Positions 29,708-37,895 of a DNA stretch of 64,000 bases are shown here, one piece after another. The stretch is taken from assembly GCF_001426745.1 (NCBI RefSeq), contig NZ_LMFI01000010.1:314884-378883 (forward strand). The letters are read 5' to 3'. The position numbers and the translations under genes are program-made. This DNA is from Nocardioides sp. Root140. GTDB lineage: Bacteria; Actinomycetota; Actinomycetes; Propionibacteriales; Nocardioidaceae. The notes below the pieces were generated by a model, which saw only the letters and a program-made list of their open reading frames with translations, made no database searches and was not told where the DNA came from. Each line of letters begins with the position of its first letter. The first letter of the stretch is position 1.

Positions 29708-30691
29708 TCAGCGCTGGCGGACCGAGATGGGTTCGACCAGGCCGAAGCCACGCAGCGGGCGTGCCGGGAGGCGGCGGGTCTCGAACCTGTCGGCGGGCAG
29801 CCTGGCCGCCGTGGCCTCGTCGATGATCATGCGGTTGCGCCGGGCCACTGCGGTCAGTCGTGCGGCGAGGTTGACCGGCGGGCCGAAGACGTCGCCCATG
29901 CGCATCACCACGCCGCCACTGGCCAGTCCCACGCGTACGTCGGGCATGCGGCTGTCGCGGCCGATCACGGTGATGATGCCGTCGGCGATGTCCAGCGCCT
30001 TGACCGGGTCGTCACAGATGAAGAGCACCGAGTCGCCGAGGCTCTTGATCACGCGGCCGTGGTTCGTGGAGACGACGTCGTGGCAGCGGGTCTCGAAGAC
30101 CTCCACGAGGTCGCCGACGCGCTCCTCGCCGATCTCGTTGGACAGTGCGCTGAACGCGACGATGTCGGCGAAGCCCACCGTGACGTCGGAGGTCTTGAGC
30201 TCTTCGTCGTCGGGGCCCAGCGACTCGATGCGGGACGCCGCGGCCGCGAGGTGCCGGCGCCAGGCGTAGACGAGCAGCTGCTCGAAGGGTTCGCCGACCT
30301 TCTCCAGCATGTGCAGGGCCGCGGCCATCCTGTTGTCGCGAGCCCCCTCCCCGGTGGGCAGCTGGGGCACCAGGGTGGCGACCTCCCAGTCGGCCAGCCT
30401 GGCCATCGTCGTACCGACGGCGCGGGTGAGGTTCAGGGCGGTGTCGAAGTCGATGAGCCCGGAGTCGACGGTCTGCTGGAGCAGGGTCAGGGCGGCCATG
30501 TCGTGGGAGGTGAAGGCGACCTCGTCCTCGGCGTACTCCGGGAAGCCGAGGGCGCGCCACAGGCGACGGGTGACCTCGACCTCGACGGAGGCCTCGACCG
30601 CGATCTGCTCGGCGGTAAATTCGGCGCTGGTGCCGAGGATGCCCGCTACCAGGTCATCGCGGCTCAGCGGCTGGTCGGGCTCAGGTGCCAT
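29708..30691 (-). CDS. class III adenylate/guanylate cyclase with N-terminal regulatory domain
   Basis: 327 residues. The first 170 are helical and resemble the autoinhibitory, pH-sensing domain of Rv1264-like cyclases (LSRDDLVAGILGTSAEFTAEQIA; WRALGFPEYAEDEVAFTSHDMAALTLL). The catalytic domain (174-327) has TVGFADIVAFSALSNEIG with the first metal Asp, GRVIKSLGDSVLF with the base-selecting Lys and second metal Asp, and FGPPVNLAARLTAVA with the transition-state Asn and Arg. All six class III residues appear present, favouring adenylate cyclase. ATG 30691 overlaps the PH-domain stop by 11 bp. Confidence 0.9.
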   Translation of the reverse strand: MAPEPDQPLSRDDLVAGILGTSAEFTAEQIAVEASVEVEVTRRLWRALGFPEYAEDEVAFTSHDMAALTLLQQTVDSGLIDFDTALNLTRAVGTTMARLADWEVATLVPQLPTGEGARDNRMAAALHMLEKVGEPFEQLLVYAWRRHLAAAASRIESLGPDDEELKTSDVTVGFADIVAFSALSNEIGEERVGDLVEVFETRCHDVVSTNHGRVIKSLGDSVLFICDDPVKALDIADGIITVIGRDSRMPDVRVGLASGGVVMRMGDVFGPPVNLAARLTAVARRNRMIIDEATAARLPADRFETRRLPARPLRGFGLVEPISVRQR

Positions 30692-31190
30692 CGTCGTTGC
30701 GCTGCTCCGACAGGCGGTGCAGCTCGTCGGCCACCCGGAGCTGGATCTGCTCGACCCGCGGGATGTCGTGGAGCTCGACCCGGCCCTGCTCGCTGGCATC
30801 GGAGACCACGAGGGTGCCGCAGCCGAAGATGCGGTCGATGACGCCGATCTCGAAGTCGACGCCGCTGATCCGGTTGAGCGGGATCGTGCGGCCCTCCTTG
30901 GCGATGAAGCCGGAGCGGGCGAGGAAGCGCCGGTTCGTGAACGTGTAGGACGTGGTCAGCCAGGTGAGGAACGGCCGCACCACCCACCACACGAAGACGA
31001 TCGCGGCGACGACCCAGACGACGATGTCGATCACCTTGCCGGTCGTGCCGTCACCCAGCCCGCTGAGGTAGACAGCGGCAGCCAGGGTCACCAGCAGCAC
31101 GAGGATCGGCAGGAACAGCGCCTTGACGTGCGTGCGGGTGGTGACGACGACGTGTTCCCCGTCGTTGAGGAGGTTCTTTGAGATGGCCAC
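30681..31190 (-). CDS. PH-domain membrane protein (YdbS/bPH2-like)
   Basis: 169 residues. Two TM helices (LFLPILVLLVTLAAAVYLSGL; VIDIVVWVVAAIVFVWWVV) precede a bacterial PH domain: YTFTNRRFLARSGFIAKEGRTIPLNRISGVDFEIGVIDRIFGCGTLVVSDASEQGRVELHDIPRVEQIQ. Function is unknown; mycobacterial Rv3278c, also next to birA and purK, is the same type. The start is GTG 31190, 24 bp after the birA stop. Confidence 0.88.
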   Translation of the reverse strand: MAISKNLLNDGEHVVVTTRTHVKALFLPILVLLVTLAAAVYLSGLGDGTTGKVIDIVVWVVAAIVFVWWVVRPFLTWLTTSYTFTNRRFLARSGFIAKEGRTIPLNRISGVDFEIGVIDRIFGCGTLVVSDASEQGRVELHDIPRVEQIQLRVADELHRLSEQRNDDGT

Positions 31191-31214
31191 GGTCAGATCA
31201 TGTCAAACAATCGG

Positions 31215-31982
31215 TCACCGCACATGGATGACGTCACCGGCGCTCACGGATACCTGCCCGGAGGCGGACTCCACGACCAGCTGGCCACCCGTGTCGATGC
31301 CGGTCACGCGTCCGGTCAGCGGCTCCCCGGCAGGCACCTCGACCCGCACGTCCTTGCCCACAGTCACGCACGCGGCGGCGTACGACGTACGCACCGACTC
31401 GAGGTCCGTGGACAGTGCGGCAAGGGTGGACTCAAGAGATGAGAGCAGGCCGTTCAGCAGGTCCGTGCGGTCGGGAGCCTCCCCCGACTCGAGGGCCAGT
31501 GAGGTGGCCGTCTCGACCGGCAGCTCGTCGCGCGTGGTGGAGACGTTGAGCCCGATGCCGATCACGGCCGCCGGGCCGTCCGGTGTCTCGATGCGCTCGA
31601 CGAGGATGCCGGCCAGCTTGCGGCCGTCGACCAGCACGTCGTTGGGCCACTTGAGTCCGAGGCCGGGCACCGTGCCGGAGAGCGCGGTGTGGATGGCGAG
31701 TCCGGTGGCCAGCGGGATCCACGGCCACACGACAGGTGGGAGGTCGGGCCGCTTGAGCAGCGAGAAGGTCAGCGCGGAACGGGCCGGCGTCTCCCACACC
31801 CGGTCGAGACGACCGCGGCCCGCGGTCTGGTGCTCGGTGACCACCACCGTGCCGTCAGCGGCACCGTTGCGGGCCCGACTTCCCAGCTCGGCATTGGTGG
31901 AGCCGACGGCAGGGAGGATCTCGACGCTGGCGGGCAGGCGGTCGCGGTCAAGGGGTGGGCGCGGGTCGGTTGCGGAAGTCAT
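31215..31982 (-). CDS. birA: biotin-[acetyl-CoA carboxylase] ligase, without DNA-binding domain
   Basis: 255 residues. The biotin-binding [22 protein letters not shown] (GRGR-x-R-x-W motif), [20 protein letters not shown], and [12 protein letters not shown] are present, and a C-terminal SH3-like domain ends with [11 protein letters not shown]. There is no N-terminal helix-turn-helix, so it is a ligase only. It biotinylates the lysine of AccA and pyruvate carboxylase, both in this window. It is divergent from accD; the very long antisense frame that continues over accD is a shadow. Confidence 0.94.
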   Translation of the reverse strand: MTSATDPRPPLDRDRLPASVEILPAVGSTNAELGSRARNGAADGTVVVTEHQTAGRGRLDRVWETPARSALTFSLLKRPDLPPVVWPWIPLATGLAIHTALSGTVPGLGLKWPNDVLVDGRKLAGILVERIETPDGPAAVIGIGLNVSTTRDELPVETATSLALESGEAPDRTDLLNGLLSSLESTLAALSTDLESVRTSYAAACVTVGKDVRVEVPAGEPLTGRVTGIDTGGQLVVESASGQVSVSAGDVIHVR

Positions 31983-31988
31983 GGGCAC

Positions 31989-32016
31989 TACATTGGCCCA
32001 CGGACATCCGAGGAGG
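31989..32016 (+). promoter_or_regulatory. candidate -10 (TACATT) and ribosome-binding site of accD
   Basis: TACATT (31989-31994) is followed by AGGAGG (32011-32016), 11 nt before ATG 32028. accD is one of the genes here with a clear leader and Shine-Dalgarno sequence. Confidence 0.4.
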
Positions 32017-32027
32017 CCAGCACCAAC

Positions 32028-33632
32028 ATGACCACAGCCGAGAACGAGCCGCAGCTCGACATCCACACGACCGCCGGAAAGCTCCAGGAGCTCGAACGGC
32101 GCCTCGACGAGGCCGTGCACGCCGGTAGCGAGAAGGCGATCGAGAAGCAGCACGCCAAGGGACGCAAGACCGCTCGCGAGCGGATCGCGCTGCTGTTCGA
32201 CGAAGGTTCCTTCGTCGAGCTCGACGAGCTTGCCCGTCACCGCTCCGTGGCCTTCGGGCTGGAGAAGAACCGTCCCTACGGCGACGGCGTCGTCACCGGC
32301 TACGGCACGGTCGACGGTCGTCAGGTCTGCGTCTTCTCGCAGGACTTCACCGTCTTCGGCGGCTCGCTGGGCGAGGTCTACGGCGAGAAGATCACCAAGG
32401 TGATGGACCTCGCGATCAAGACCGGCTCGCCGATCATCGGCATCAACGAAGGTGCCGGTGCCCGCATCCAGGAGGGCGTCGTCTCGCTCGGCCTCTACGG
32501 CGAGATCTTCAAGCGCAACGTGCACGCCTCCGGTGTGATCCCGCAGATCTCGATGATCATGGGCAACTGCGCCGGCGGGCACGTCTACTCCCCCGCTGTC
32601 ACCGACTTCACGGTCATGGTCGACGGCACCTCGGCGATGTTCATCACCGGTCCCGACGTGATCAAGACCGTCACCGGCGAGGAGGTGACCATGGAGGAGC
32701 TCGGCGGCGCGCGCACCCACAACACCAAGTCGGGCAACGCGCACTACATGGCCTCCGACGAGGAGGACGCGTTCGAGTACGTCAAGGCGCTGCTGTCCTA
32801 CCTGCCGCAGAACAACCTCGACGAGGCCCCGTCGTACGACGAGGAGGCCGACCTCGAGATCAGCGACCTCGACCGGACCCTCGACACGCTGATCCCGGAC
32901 TCCCCGAACCAGCCCTACGACATGCACACCGTGATCGAGAGCGTGCTCGACGACGAGGAGTTCCTCGAGGTCCAGTCGATGTTCGCGCCGAACATCATCA
33001 TCGGCTACGGCCGCATGGAGGGCCGCCCGGTCGGCGTGGTCGCGAACCAGCCGATGCAGTTCGCCGGCTGCCTCGACATCGACGCGTCCGAGAAGGCCGC
33101 TCGCTTCGTGCGCACCTGCGACGCGTTCAACATCCCGGTCCTCACGTTCGTCGACGTACCCGGCTTCCTGCCCGGCACCGACCAGGAGTGGAACGGCATC
33201 ATCCGCCGCGGCGCGAAGCTGATCTACGCCTACGCCGAGGCCACCGTCCCGCTGATCACGGTGATCACCCGCAAGGCCTACGGCGGTGCGTACGACGTGA
33301 TGGGCTCCAAGCACCTCGGTGCCGACCTCAACGTCGCCTGGCCGACCGCGCAGATCGCCGTCATGGGCGCCCAGGGTGCGGCCAACATCGTGCACCGCAA
33401 GACTCTCGCCGCCGTCGAGGCCGAGGGCGGCGACGTCGAGTCGCGTCGTGCCGAGCTGGTCGACGAGTACGAGACCACGCTGGCGAACCCCTACATCGCC
33501 GCCGAGCGTGGCTACGTCGACACGGTGATCATGCCGCACGAGACGCGCACCGAGATCGTCCGCGGCCTGCGCCTCCTCCGCTCCAAGCGCGAGATTCTGC
33601 CGGCCAAGAAGCACGGCAATATTCCTCTGTAA
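32028..33632 (+). CDS. accD: acyl-CoA (propionyl/acetyl-CoA) carboxylase carboxyltransferase subunit
   Basis: 534 residues, the length of AccD5/PccB. The N-terminal crotonase-like half has [49 protein letters not shown] and the oxyanion segment [22 protein letters not shown]; the C-terminal half has [56 protein letters not shown] and [22 protein letters not shown]. It transfers CO2 from carboxybiotin to acyl-CoA. The Asp in CLDIDASEK is the position linked to propionyl-CoA preference in AccD5-type enzymes. It is followed by accE. Confidence 0.95.
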   Translation: MTTAENEPQLDIHTTAGKLQELERRLDEAVHAGSEKAIEKQHAKGRKTARERIALLFDEGSFVELDELARHRSVAFGLEKNRPYGDGVVTGYGTVDGRQVCVFSQDFTVFGGSLGEVYGEKITKVMDLAIKTGSPIIGINEGAGARIQEGVVSLGLYGEIFKRNVHASGVIPQISMIMGNCAGGHVYSPAVTDFTVMVDGTSAMFITGPDVIKTVTGEEVTMEELGGARTHNTKSGNAHYMASDEEDAFEYVKALLSYLPQNNLDEAPSYDEEADLEISDLDRTLDTLIPDSPNQPYDMHTVIESVLDDEEFLEVQSMFAPNIIIGYGRMEGRPVGVVANQPMQFAGCLDIDASEKAARFVRTCDAFNIPVLTFVDVPGFLPGTDQEWNGIIRRGAKLIYAYAEATVPLITVITRKAYGGAYDVMGSKHLGADLNVAWPTAQIAVMGAQGAANIVHRKTLAAVEAEGGDVESRRAELVDEYETTLANPYIAAERGYVDTVIMPHETRTEIVRGLRLLRSKREILPAKKHGNIPL

Positions 33633-33664
33633 GGGCCGCCAGGCCCGTCAGGGGGATGTTGCCT

Positions 33665-33691
33665 GCTTCTTTCCGCAGGAGTCGAAGAAGC
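33665..33691 (+). terminator. weak hairpin after accD
   Basis: GCTTCTT (33665-33671) pairs with AAGAAGC (33685-33691) around 13 nt. A shorter GGGCC-GCCA-GGCCC hairpin (33633-33646) begins right after the accD stop. They may only reduce read-through into accE. Confidence 0.3.
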
Positions 33692-33717
33692 GAACGCGGC
33701 GGCCGAAGGAACACCCG

Positions 33718-33780
33718 GAACTCACGACAGGTCAGCCAGAACTGGCGACAGGTCGATCAGAACTCACGACAGGTCGACGA
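33718..33780 (+). repeat. three 21-bp tandem repeats between accD and accE
   Basis: Three contiguous 21-bp units (33718-33738, 33739-33759, 33760-33780) share a GAACT-x2-CGACAGGTC core and differ at a few positions. They end 14 bp before the accE ATG and just before its ribosome-binding site AAGGAG. Confidence 0.8.
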
Positions 33781-33794
33781 CCGAAGGAGATGAC

Positions 33795-34019
33795 ATGACA
33801 GCCGAAGACAAGCCAGCACAGCAGCCGATCCTCAAGGTCGTCAGCCCCGACGCGACCCCGGAGGAGATCGCCGCCCTGGTCGCGGTGTTCTCCTCGCTCG
33901 GCACGACCGAGGCCCCGCCGAGGAAGCGACAGTCGGAGTGGTCGGCCAACCACCGTCGGGTGCGGGTCAACTACTCCCACGGGCCGGGTGGCTGGCGCTC
34001 GAGCGGCCTGCCCCGCTGA
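33795..34019 (+). CDS. accE: acyl-CoA carboxylase epsilon subunit
   Basis: 74 residues. ILKVVSPDATPEEIAALVAVFSSLG is the conserved core of AccE-like proteins, followed by a variable stretch and SEWSANHRRVRVNYSHGPGGWRSSGLPR, the usual W-rich C-terminus. AccE binds and stabilises the AccA-AccD complex in actinobacteria. ATG 33795 follows AAGGAG by 7 nt. It is 162 bp from accD, farther than usual, with tandem repeats in the gap. Confidence 0.9.
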   Translation: MTAEDKPAQQPILKVVSPDATPEEIAALVAVFSSLGTTEAPPRKRQSEWSANHRRVRVNYSHGPGGWRSSGLPR

Positions 34020-34026
34020 ATCTCGT

Positions 34027-34075
34027 ACAAGGATGCGATCTGCAGTCACCCGGTAACTGCAGATCGCATCCTTGT
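34027..34075. terminator. 20-bp perfect hairpin, bidirectional terminator
   Basis: Bases 34027-34046 (starting ACAAGGATGCGATC) pair perfectly with 34056-34075 around a 9-nt loop. It lies between the accE stop and the convergent Nudix gene end, so it serves both. It is more AT-rich than its surroundings. Confidence 0.85.
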
Positions 34076-34076
34076 C

Positions 34077-34499
34077 TCATTCCTGGCTGTTGAGCATCAC
34101 CATCGCCCGGTCAACGAGCGACACCGTGTCCAGGCCGGCGACCTCGTCGAGCGGGATCCACCGGCACTCGTCGGTGGTGCCGTCGACCTCGTGGGTCAGC
34201 TCACCGCCGGTGATGTGCCCGCGGTAGATCACCCGCAGTCCGCGCAGGTCGCCGGCGCCCTTCGAGAATCGGGCGGCGGCCGGCACGTAGTTCGTGTCGA
34301 CACCGAGCAGTCCGTCGAGCGCGACGTCGAAGCCGGTCTCCTCCCGGAACTCGCGGACCGCAGTCTCCTCGGTGGACTCGTAGTCCTCCATGCCTCCGCC
34401 GGGCAGGGTCCACCCGGTCTTGCCGTTCTCGTTCCAGTGGGCGAGCAGCACCGCGCCGTCCTCGACCACCACCACATAACTTGCTGGTCTGGTGTCCAT
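34077..34499 (-). CDS. Nudix hydrolase
   Basis: 140 residues. The Nudix box is GGGMEDYESTEETAVREFREETGFDV (G-x5-E-x7-REUxEE-x-G-U form), residues about 33-58, inside YVVVVEDGAVLLAHWNENGKTGWTLPGG. It hydrolyses a nucleoside-diphosphate-linked compound; substrate unknown. ATG 34499 has TATGGT 8 nt upstream. It is divergent from the P1 peptidase with an overlapping promoter. Confidence 0.9.
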   Translation of the reverse strand: MDTRPASYVVVVEDGAVLLAHWNENGKTGWTLPGGGMEDYESTEETAVREFREETGFDVALDGLLGVDTNYVPAAARFSKGAGDLRGLRVIYRGHITGGELTHEVDGTTDECRWIPLDEVAGLDTVSLVDRAMVMLNSQE

Positions 34500-34507
34500 G
34501 GTGCGTG

Positions 34508-34515
34508 ACCATACT
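34508..34515. promoter_or_regulatory. overlapping divergent -10 elements (Nudix and P1 peptidase)
   Basis: On minus TATGGT (34513-34508) lies 8 nt before ATG 34499; on plus CATACT (34510-34515) lies 6 nt before GTG 34522. The two -10 elements share four bases within the palindrome ACCATACTGGT, so the promoters should exclude each other. Confidence 0.45.
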
Positions 34516-34521
34516 GGTGGG

Positions 34522-35532
34522 GTGACCTCCAACAGCATCACGGACGTGCCGGGCATCCGGGTGGGCCAGGCCGAGCGCATCGGCGACGGCTGGTTGAGCG
34601 GGGCGACGGTCGTGCTGGCGCCGCCGGGCGGTGCCGTCGGTGGCGTCGACGTACGCGGTGGCGGGCCCGGCACGCGCGAGACCGACCTGCTCGATCCGCG
34701 CAACCTGGTCGAGCTCGTGCACGCGGTCGTGCTCAGCGGCGGCTCGGCCCTGGGCCTGGCCAGCGTCGACGGGGTCGCGCAGCGGCTGTTGCACGACGGC
34801 GTCGGCTTCCCGATGGGCGGGCCCGGTGAGGTGGTGCCGATCGTGCCGGCGGCGGTGCTCTTCGACCTCGGTCGGGGCGGCACGTTCGCCAACCACCCCG
34901 ATGCGGCGCTCGGCGCTGCGGCCTACGACGCGGCCTCGACCGACGTGCGCGAGGGAACGGTCGGCGCCGGCACCGGCGCACGGGTCGGTGGCCTCAAGGG
35001 CGGCATCGGCTCCGCATCGGTCCGGCTCGAGGACGGCACGACGATCGGCGTGCTCGTCGCGGTGAACGCGGTCGGCTCGGCGGTCGACCCACGCACCGGC
35101 GAGCTGTACGCCGAACGCCACTGCGTGCCCGGCGACCTGCCGCCCCTGCGTCGTCCGACCGAGGACGACCTGGTGGCCGCACGCGCTGCCGCGGCGGCCG
35201 ACCCCTCGCTGGTCAAGCCACCGTTCGCCACCACGATCGGGGTCATCGCCACCGACGCGACGCTGACCAAGGCCCAGTGCGCGAAGGTGTCCGGTGTCGG
35301 CCACGACGGCCTGGCCCGGGCGATCAACCCGGTGCACACGATGTTCGACGGCGACACCCTCTTCACGCTGGCGACCGGCGCCCGCGAGCCCGTGGACGTG
35401 TTCGCGTTCCAGGACCTGCTGACCGCCGCCGGTGACTGCGTCACGCGTGCGGTCGGCCGCGCCGTACTCGCCGCGGAGTCGGCCGGCGGCATGCGCAGCT
35501 ACCGCGAGGCCTTCCCCTCGGCTCTGATCTAG
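34522..35532 (+). CDS. P1 family peptidase (DmpA-like aminopeptidase, S58)
   Basis: 336 residues. NSITDVPGIRVGQAE at the N-terminus and GAGTGARVGGLKGGIGSASVRLEDG around residue 155-175 mark the family; the Ser after GGIG is the expected autocatalytic cleavage site and nucleophile. LSGGSALGLASVDGV and AINPVHTMFDGDTLFTLATG are further conserved segments. The substrate of actinobacterial members is unknown. GTG 34522 (VTSNSITDV) is preferred over earlier in-frame starts at 34492 and 34498 because those overlap the divergent promoter. It ends 4 bp into the convergent DUF5937 gene. Confidence 0.88.
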   Translation: MTSNSITDVPGIRVGQAERIGDGWLSGATVVLAPPGGAVGGVDVRGGGPGTRETDLLDPRNLVELVHAVVLSGGSALGLASVDGVAQRLLHDGVGFPMGGPGEVVPIVPAAVLFDLGRGGTFANHPDAALGAAAYDAASTDVREGTVGAGTGARVGGLKGGIGSASVRLEDGTTIGVLVAVNAVGSAVDPRTGELYAERHCVPGDLPPLRRPTEDDLVAARAAAAADPSLVKPPFATTIGVIATDATLTKAQCAKVSGVGHDGLARAINPVHTMFDGDTLFTLATGAREPVDVFAFQDLLTAAGDCVTRAVGRAVLAAESAGGMRSYREAFPSALI

Positions 35533-36485
35533 GTCGGTCGCACCAGTCGGCTGCCGAGGTCGGAGAGGCCATAGAGCACCGAGCGGCCGTCGCGGGTGGT
35601 GTCGAGCAGCCCGGCCGCGGTCAAGGACCGCAGCTGCTGGTTGACCGCCGAGGAGGTCTTGCCCAGAAGCAGTGCGAGCTCCTTGGTCGTGCGCGGCTCC
35701 GACAGGGTGGACAGGAGCTGTGCGCGCACGTCGCCGACCAAGGCTGTCAGGTGGTCGTCGGCCCGGGCGGTCAGGGTGTGGAGGTTGCCGTGCCCGCGCG
35801 CCGGATAGATCAGCGTGGGACTGCTCCGTGCCACTGCGGGATACGAGATGTTCAGCGTGAACAGGGACGGCACCAGCACCAGGCCGCGCCCCGCGATCGC
35901 CGCTTCGTAGGACGTACCGACCCGGTTGTCACACGCCAGGCGGGTGCCGTCGAAGGTCAGGCTCGGCGTCAGCGCATCGAGCATGTGCCGCAGGCCGTGG
36001 TCGGCGATCTGGGTCGAGCGGTGGCGGATGTCGGCCCGCAACACCGAGCGGAAGGCGGGCCAGAACGGCGAGAAGCAACGGTCCCAGTAGGCCTGCACCT
36101 GGGCCAGGATCCGCCCCCTCAGCGCGGGCGTCGGCCCCCTGAGCACCTCCGGCCGGTTCTCCGGCCACAGGTCCTCGAGGTCCAGCTCGATCGCGTCGGC
36201 CGGGAGCGTGGCGACCGTCTGCAGCTCGTCGCACAGCCGGGGCAACGGCAGCTCCGGTCGCGGGTTGAGGAAGTCGGGTGTGCCCAGCCGTTGGTTGACC
36301 AACGCCGTCAACAGCTCGAGGTCGAGGTCGCCGACCTGTCGGGCCACGTGCGCGTGCCAGCCTGCCGGCACGGGGTAGGTCGTCGGGGCCCGCAGCACCC
36401 GCAGGGAGAGGCACAGCTCGCTGAGCGGCGACACCCCGAACCGGAGTGCACTGAGGTCACTGTCCCGGGCCTCGTAGACCATCAC
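35529..36485 (-). CDS. DUF5937 transcriptional regulator with ArsR-like winged helix
   Basis: 318 residues. The first 230 form a DUF5937 domain (LRFGVSPLSELCLSLRVL; LPRLCDELQTVATLP). The C-terminal 75 residues are a winged helix of ArsR type: ALVGDVRAQLLSTLSEPRTTKELALLLGKTSSAVNQQLRSLTAAGLLDTTRDGRSVLYGLSDLG. No metal-binding cysteines are visible, so it is not a metal sensor. The target is unknown; upstream lies the secreted peptidase gene in the same orientation, 33 bp away. Confidence 0.85.
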   Translation of the reverse strand: MMVYEARDSDLSALRFGVSPLSELCLSLRVLRAPTTYPVPAGWHAHVARQVGDLDLELLTALVNQRLGTPDFLNPRPELPLPRLCDELQTVATLPADAIELDLEDLWPENRPEVLRGPTPALRGRILAQVQAYWDRCFSPFWPAFRSVLRADIRHRSTQIADHGLRHMLDALTPSLTFDGTRLACDNRVGTSYEAAIAGRGLVLVPSLFTLNISYPAVARSSPTLIYPARGHGNLHTLTARADDHLTALVGDVRAQLLSTLSEPRTTKELALLLGKTSSAVNQQLRSLTAAGLLDTTRDGRSVLYGLSDLGSRLVRPT

Positions 36486-36518
36486 CCGCGTCAGTCTGGC
36501 ACGCCCGACCGGTGCGGC

Positions 36519-37169
36519 TCACCAGTTGTAGAAGTGGCCCTCCATCAGCCAGACGAGGTCATCGAGGGTGATCCAGTACTGCGAGTTCCCGTTGAAGTAG
36601 GCCGGGTCGGAGATGCGCACCGTCCCGTAGTTGGTGTCATACCCGTCGACCACGAAGAGGTGGTGGATCATTGTCGGGTTGTCGTAGTACGGGTAGGTGT
36701 GCGGCGGTGCACCGATACCGGTCACCACGGCGAAGCCGCCGTCGATGTCCTCCTGGATGCGACTCCAGATCGTGGCCTTCGCGGCCTGCCCGCCGCCGTC
36801 CGGCACGTAGACCGCCTCGTAGGGCGCACCCGAGAAGTGCCGCAGCGCGGTGACTGCGGCGTCGGCGGTCGTGCCGTAGTCGGGACTCGTGCCCATGAAG
36901 GCCGCGAGGGTCTCCTGCGACACGTCGATGCCACGGATGCCGAGCGCCATGCTGATCGCCGTCGGGCCGCACCAGTACGACGTCCGCTGCCACTGGTACG
37001 GCGTGTTGAGGTAGTGCTCGCCGACGCCGAGCGTGACCCGCGACGGTGCGCCCTGCTGCGACGTCGTGGGTGTCGGTGGTGTGTCGGCAACCGCCGGTGG
37101 GGCGAGCGTGGCCGAGAGCGCGAGACCGACGATGGCCGAGATCAGCCGCGGTCGAAGGGTGAAGCCCAT
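36519..37169 (-). CDS. secreted C39-like papain-fold peptidase
   Basis: 216 residues. A signal peptide (residues 1-28, LISAIVGLALSATLAPPAVA) precedes a C39-type domain: YWCGPTAISMALGIRG with the catalytic Cys (about residue 67), MIHHLFVVDGYDTNYGTVRISDPAYF with the catalytic His and the Asp. The active-site triad is therefore complete. It could cleave peptides or peptidoglycan cross-links outside the cell. ATG 37169 is chosen because the signal peptide begins there with GGGAGGA 9 nt upstream; the longer frame runs into the divergent gene. Confidence 0.82.
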   Translation of the reverse strand: MGFTLRPRLISAIVGLALSATLAPPAVADTPPTPTTSQQGAPSRVTLGVGEHYLNTPYQWQRTSYWCGPTAISMALGIRGIDVSQETLAAFMGTSPDYGTTADAAVTALRHFSGAPYEAVYVPDGGGQAAKATIWSRIQEDIDGGFAVVTGIGAPPHTYPYYDNPTMIHHLFVVDGYDTNYGTVRISDPAYFNGNSQYWITLDDLVWLMEGHFYNW

Positions 37170-37286
37170 GAGGTGGTCCTCCCGAGAGTGAAGATTCCTG
37201 GTCACCCATCCCGCCACGGTCCGGCAGGTCGCGGTATCGATGTAGTGATCGACTTGATCCACTACGAGCGCACGCCAGCAGGCAGG

Positions 37287-37880
37287 ATGAGCCTCGTGAT
37301 GATTCCGCGCGCCGTCCTCGACGGCATCGTCTCGGGTGAGCTCGACCTCGCGTTCCGCCGCTGGACCCGGCGCATGCACGTGCCCGGCGGTTCACAACGT
37401 ACGGCGGTCGGTGTGATCCGATTCGACGAGGTGGACGTGGTCGACCCCGACGCGATCACCGAGGACGAGGCTCGACGCAGCGGCCTTGACCTGGCCCGGC
37501 TCCGTGAGGTCCTGGACCGCAAGCCCGGAGACGTCTACCGGATCCGGATGAGCTTCGCCGGCGACGACGAGCGGGTGACGCTGCGCGAGAAGGCACGCCT
37601 CGGGCCGAAGCAGCGTGCAGAGATCGTGGCCCGACTGGCCGGCATGGACGCGCGCAGCAAGCACGGTCCGTGGACCCGCTCGCACCTCGAGCTGATCGAC
37701 GGCCGGCCCGGCGAGCTGGCCGAGACCATCGCGGCCGATGTCGGCCGCACGAAGCTGCCGTTCAAGGCCGACATCCGACGGCTCAAGGAGCTCGGCCTGA
37801 CCGTGAGCCTGCGGCCCGGCTATCGACTCTCCCCGCGCGGGCGTGCCGTGCTGCGGCACCTGCGCTCCCTCGACGAGTGA
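37287..37880 (+). CDS. ASCH-like domain protein with C-terminal winged-helix-like segment
   Basis: 197 residues from ATG 37287 (MSLVMIPRAVLDGIVSG); ATG 37299 is an alternative. The first 110 residues resemble ASCH/PUA-like proteins (AVLDGIVSGELDLAFRRWTRR, then GSQRTAVGVIRFDEVDVVDPDAITEDEARRSGL). The C-terminal part (PFKADIRRLKELGLTVSLRPGYRLSPRGRAVLRHL) resembles a winged helix. Such proteins may bind RNA or modified nucleotides. The gene is isolated, divergent from the C39-like peptidase. The assignment rests on sequence style alone. Confidence 0.7.
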   Translation: MSLVMIPRAVLDGIVSGELDLAFRRWTRRMHVPGGSQRTAVGVIRFDEVDVVDPDAITEDEARRSGLDLARLREVLDRKPGDVYRIRMSFAGDDERVTLREKARLGPKQRAEIVARLAGMDARSKHGPWTRSHLELIDGRPGELAETIAADVGRTKLPFKADIRRLKELGLTVSLRPGYRLSPRGRAVLRHLRSLDE

Positions 37881-37895
37881 GGCCCGCCAAACCGA

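Noticed and set aside
31982..33614. Long minus-strand extension of birA across accD
   Set aside because: No motif in the extension; BirA begins normally at ATG 31982 and accD is complete on the other strand.
34027..34075. Insertion-sequence terminal repeats
   Set aside because: The two arms are only 9 bp apart with no transposase or target duplication; position between convergent genes fits a terminator.
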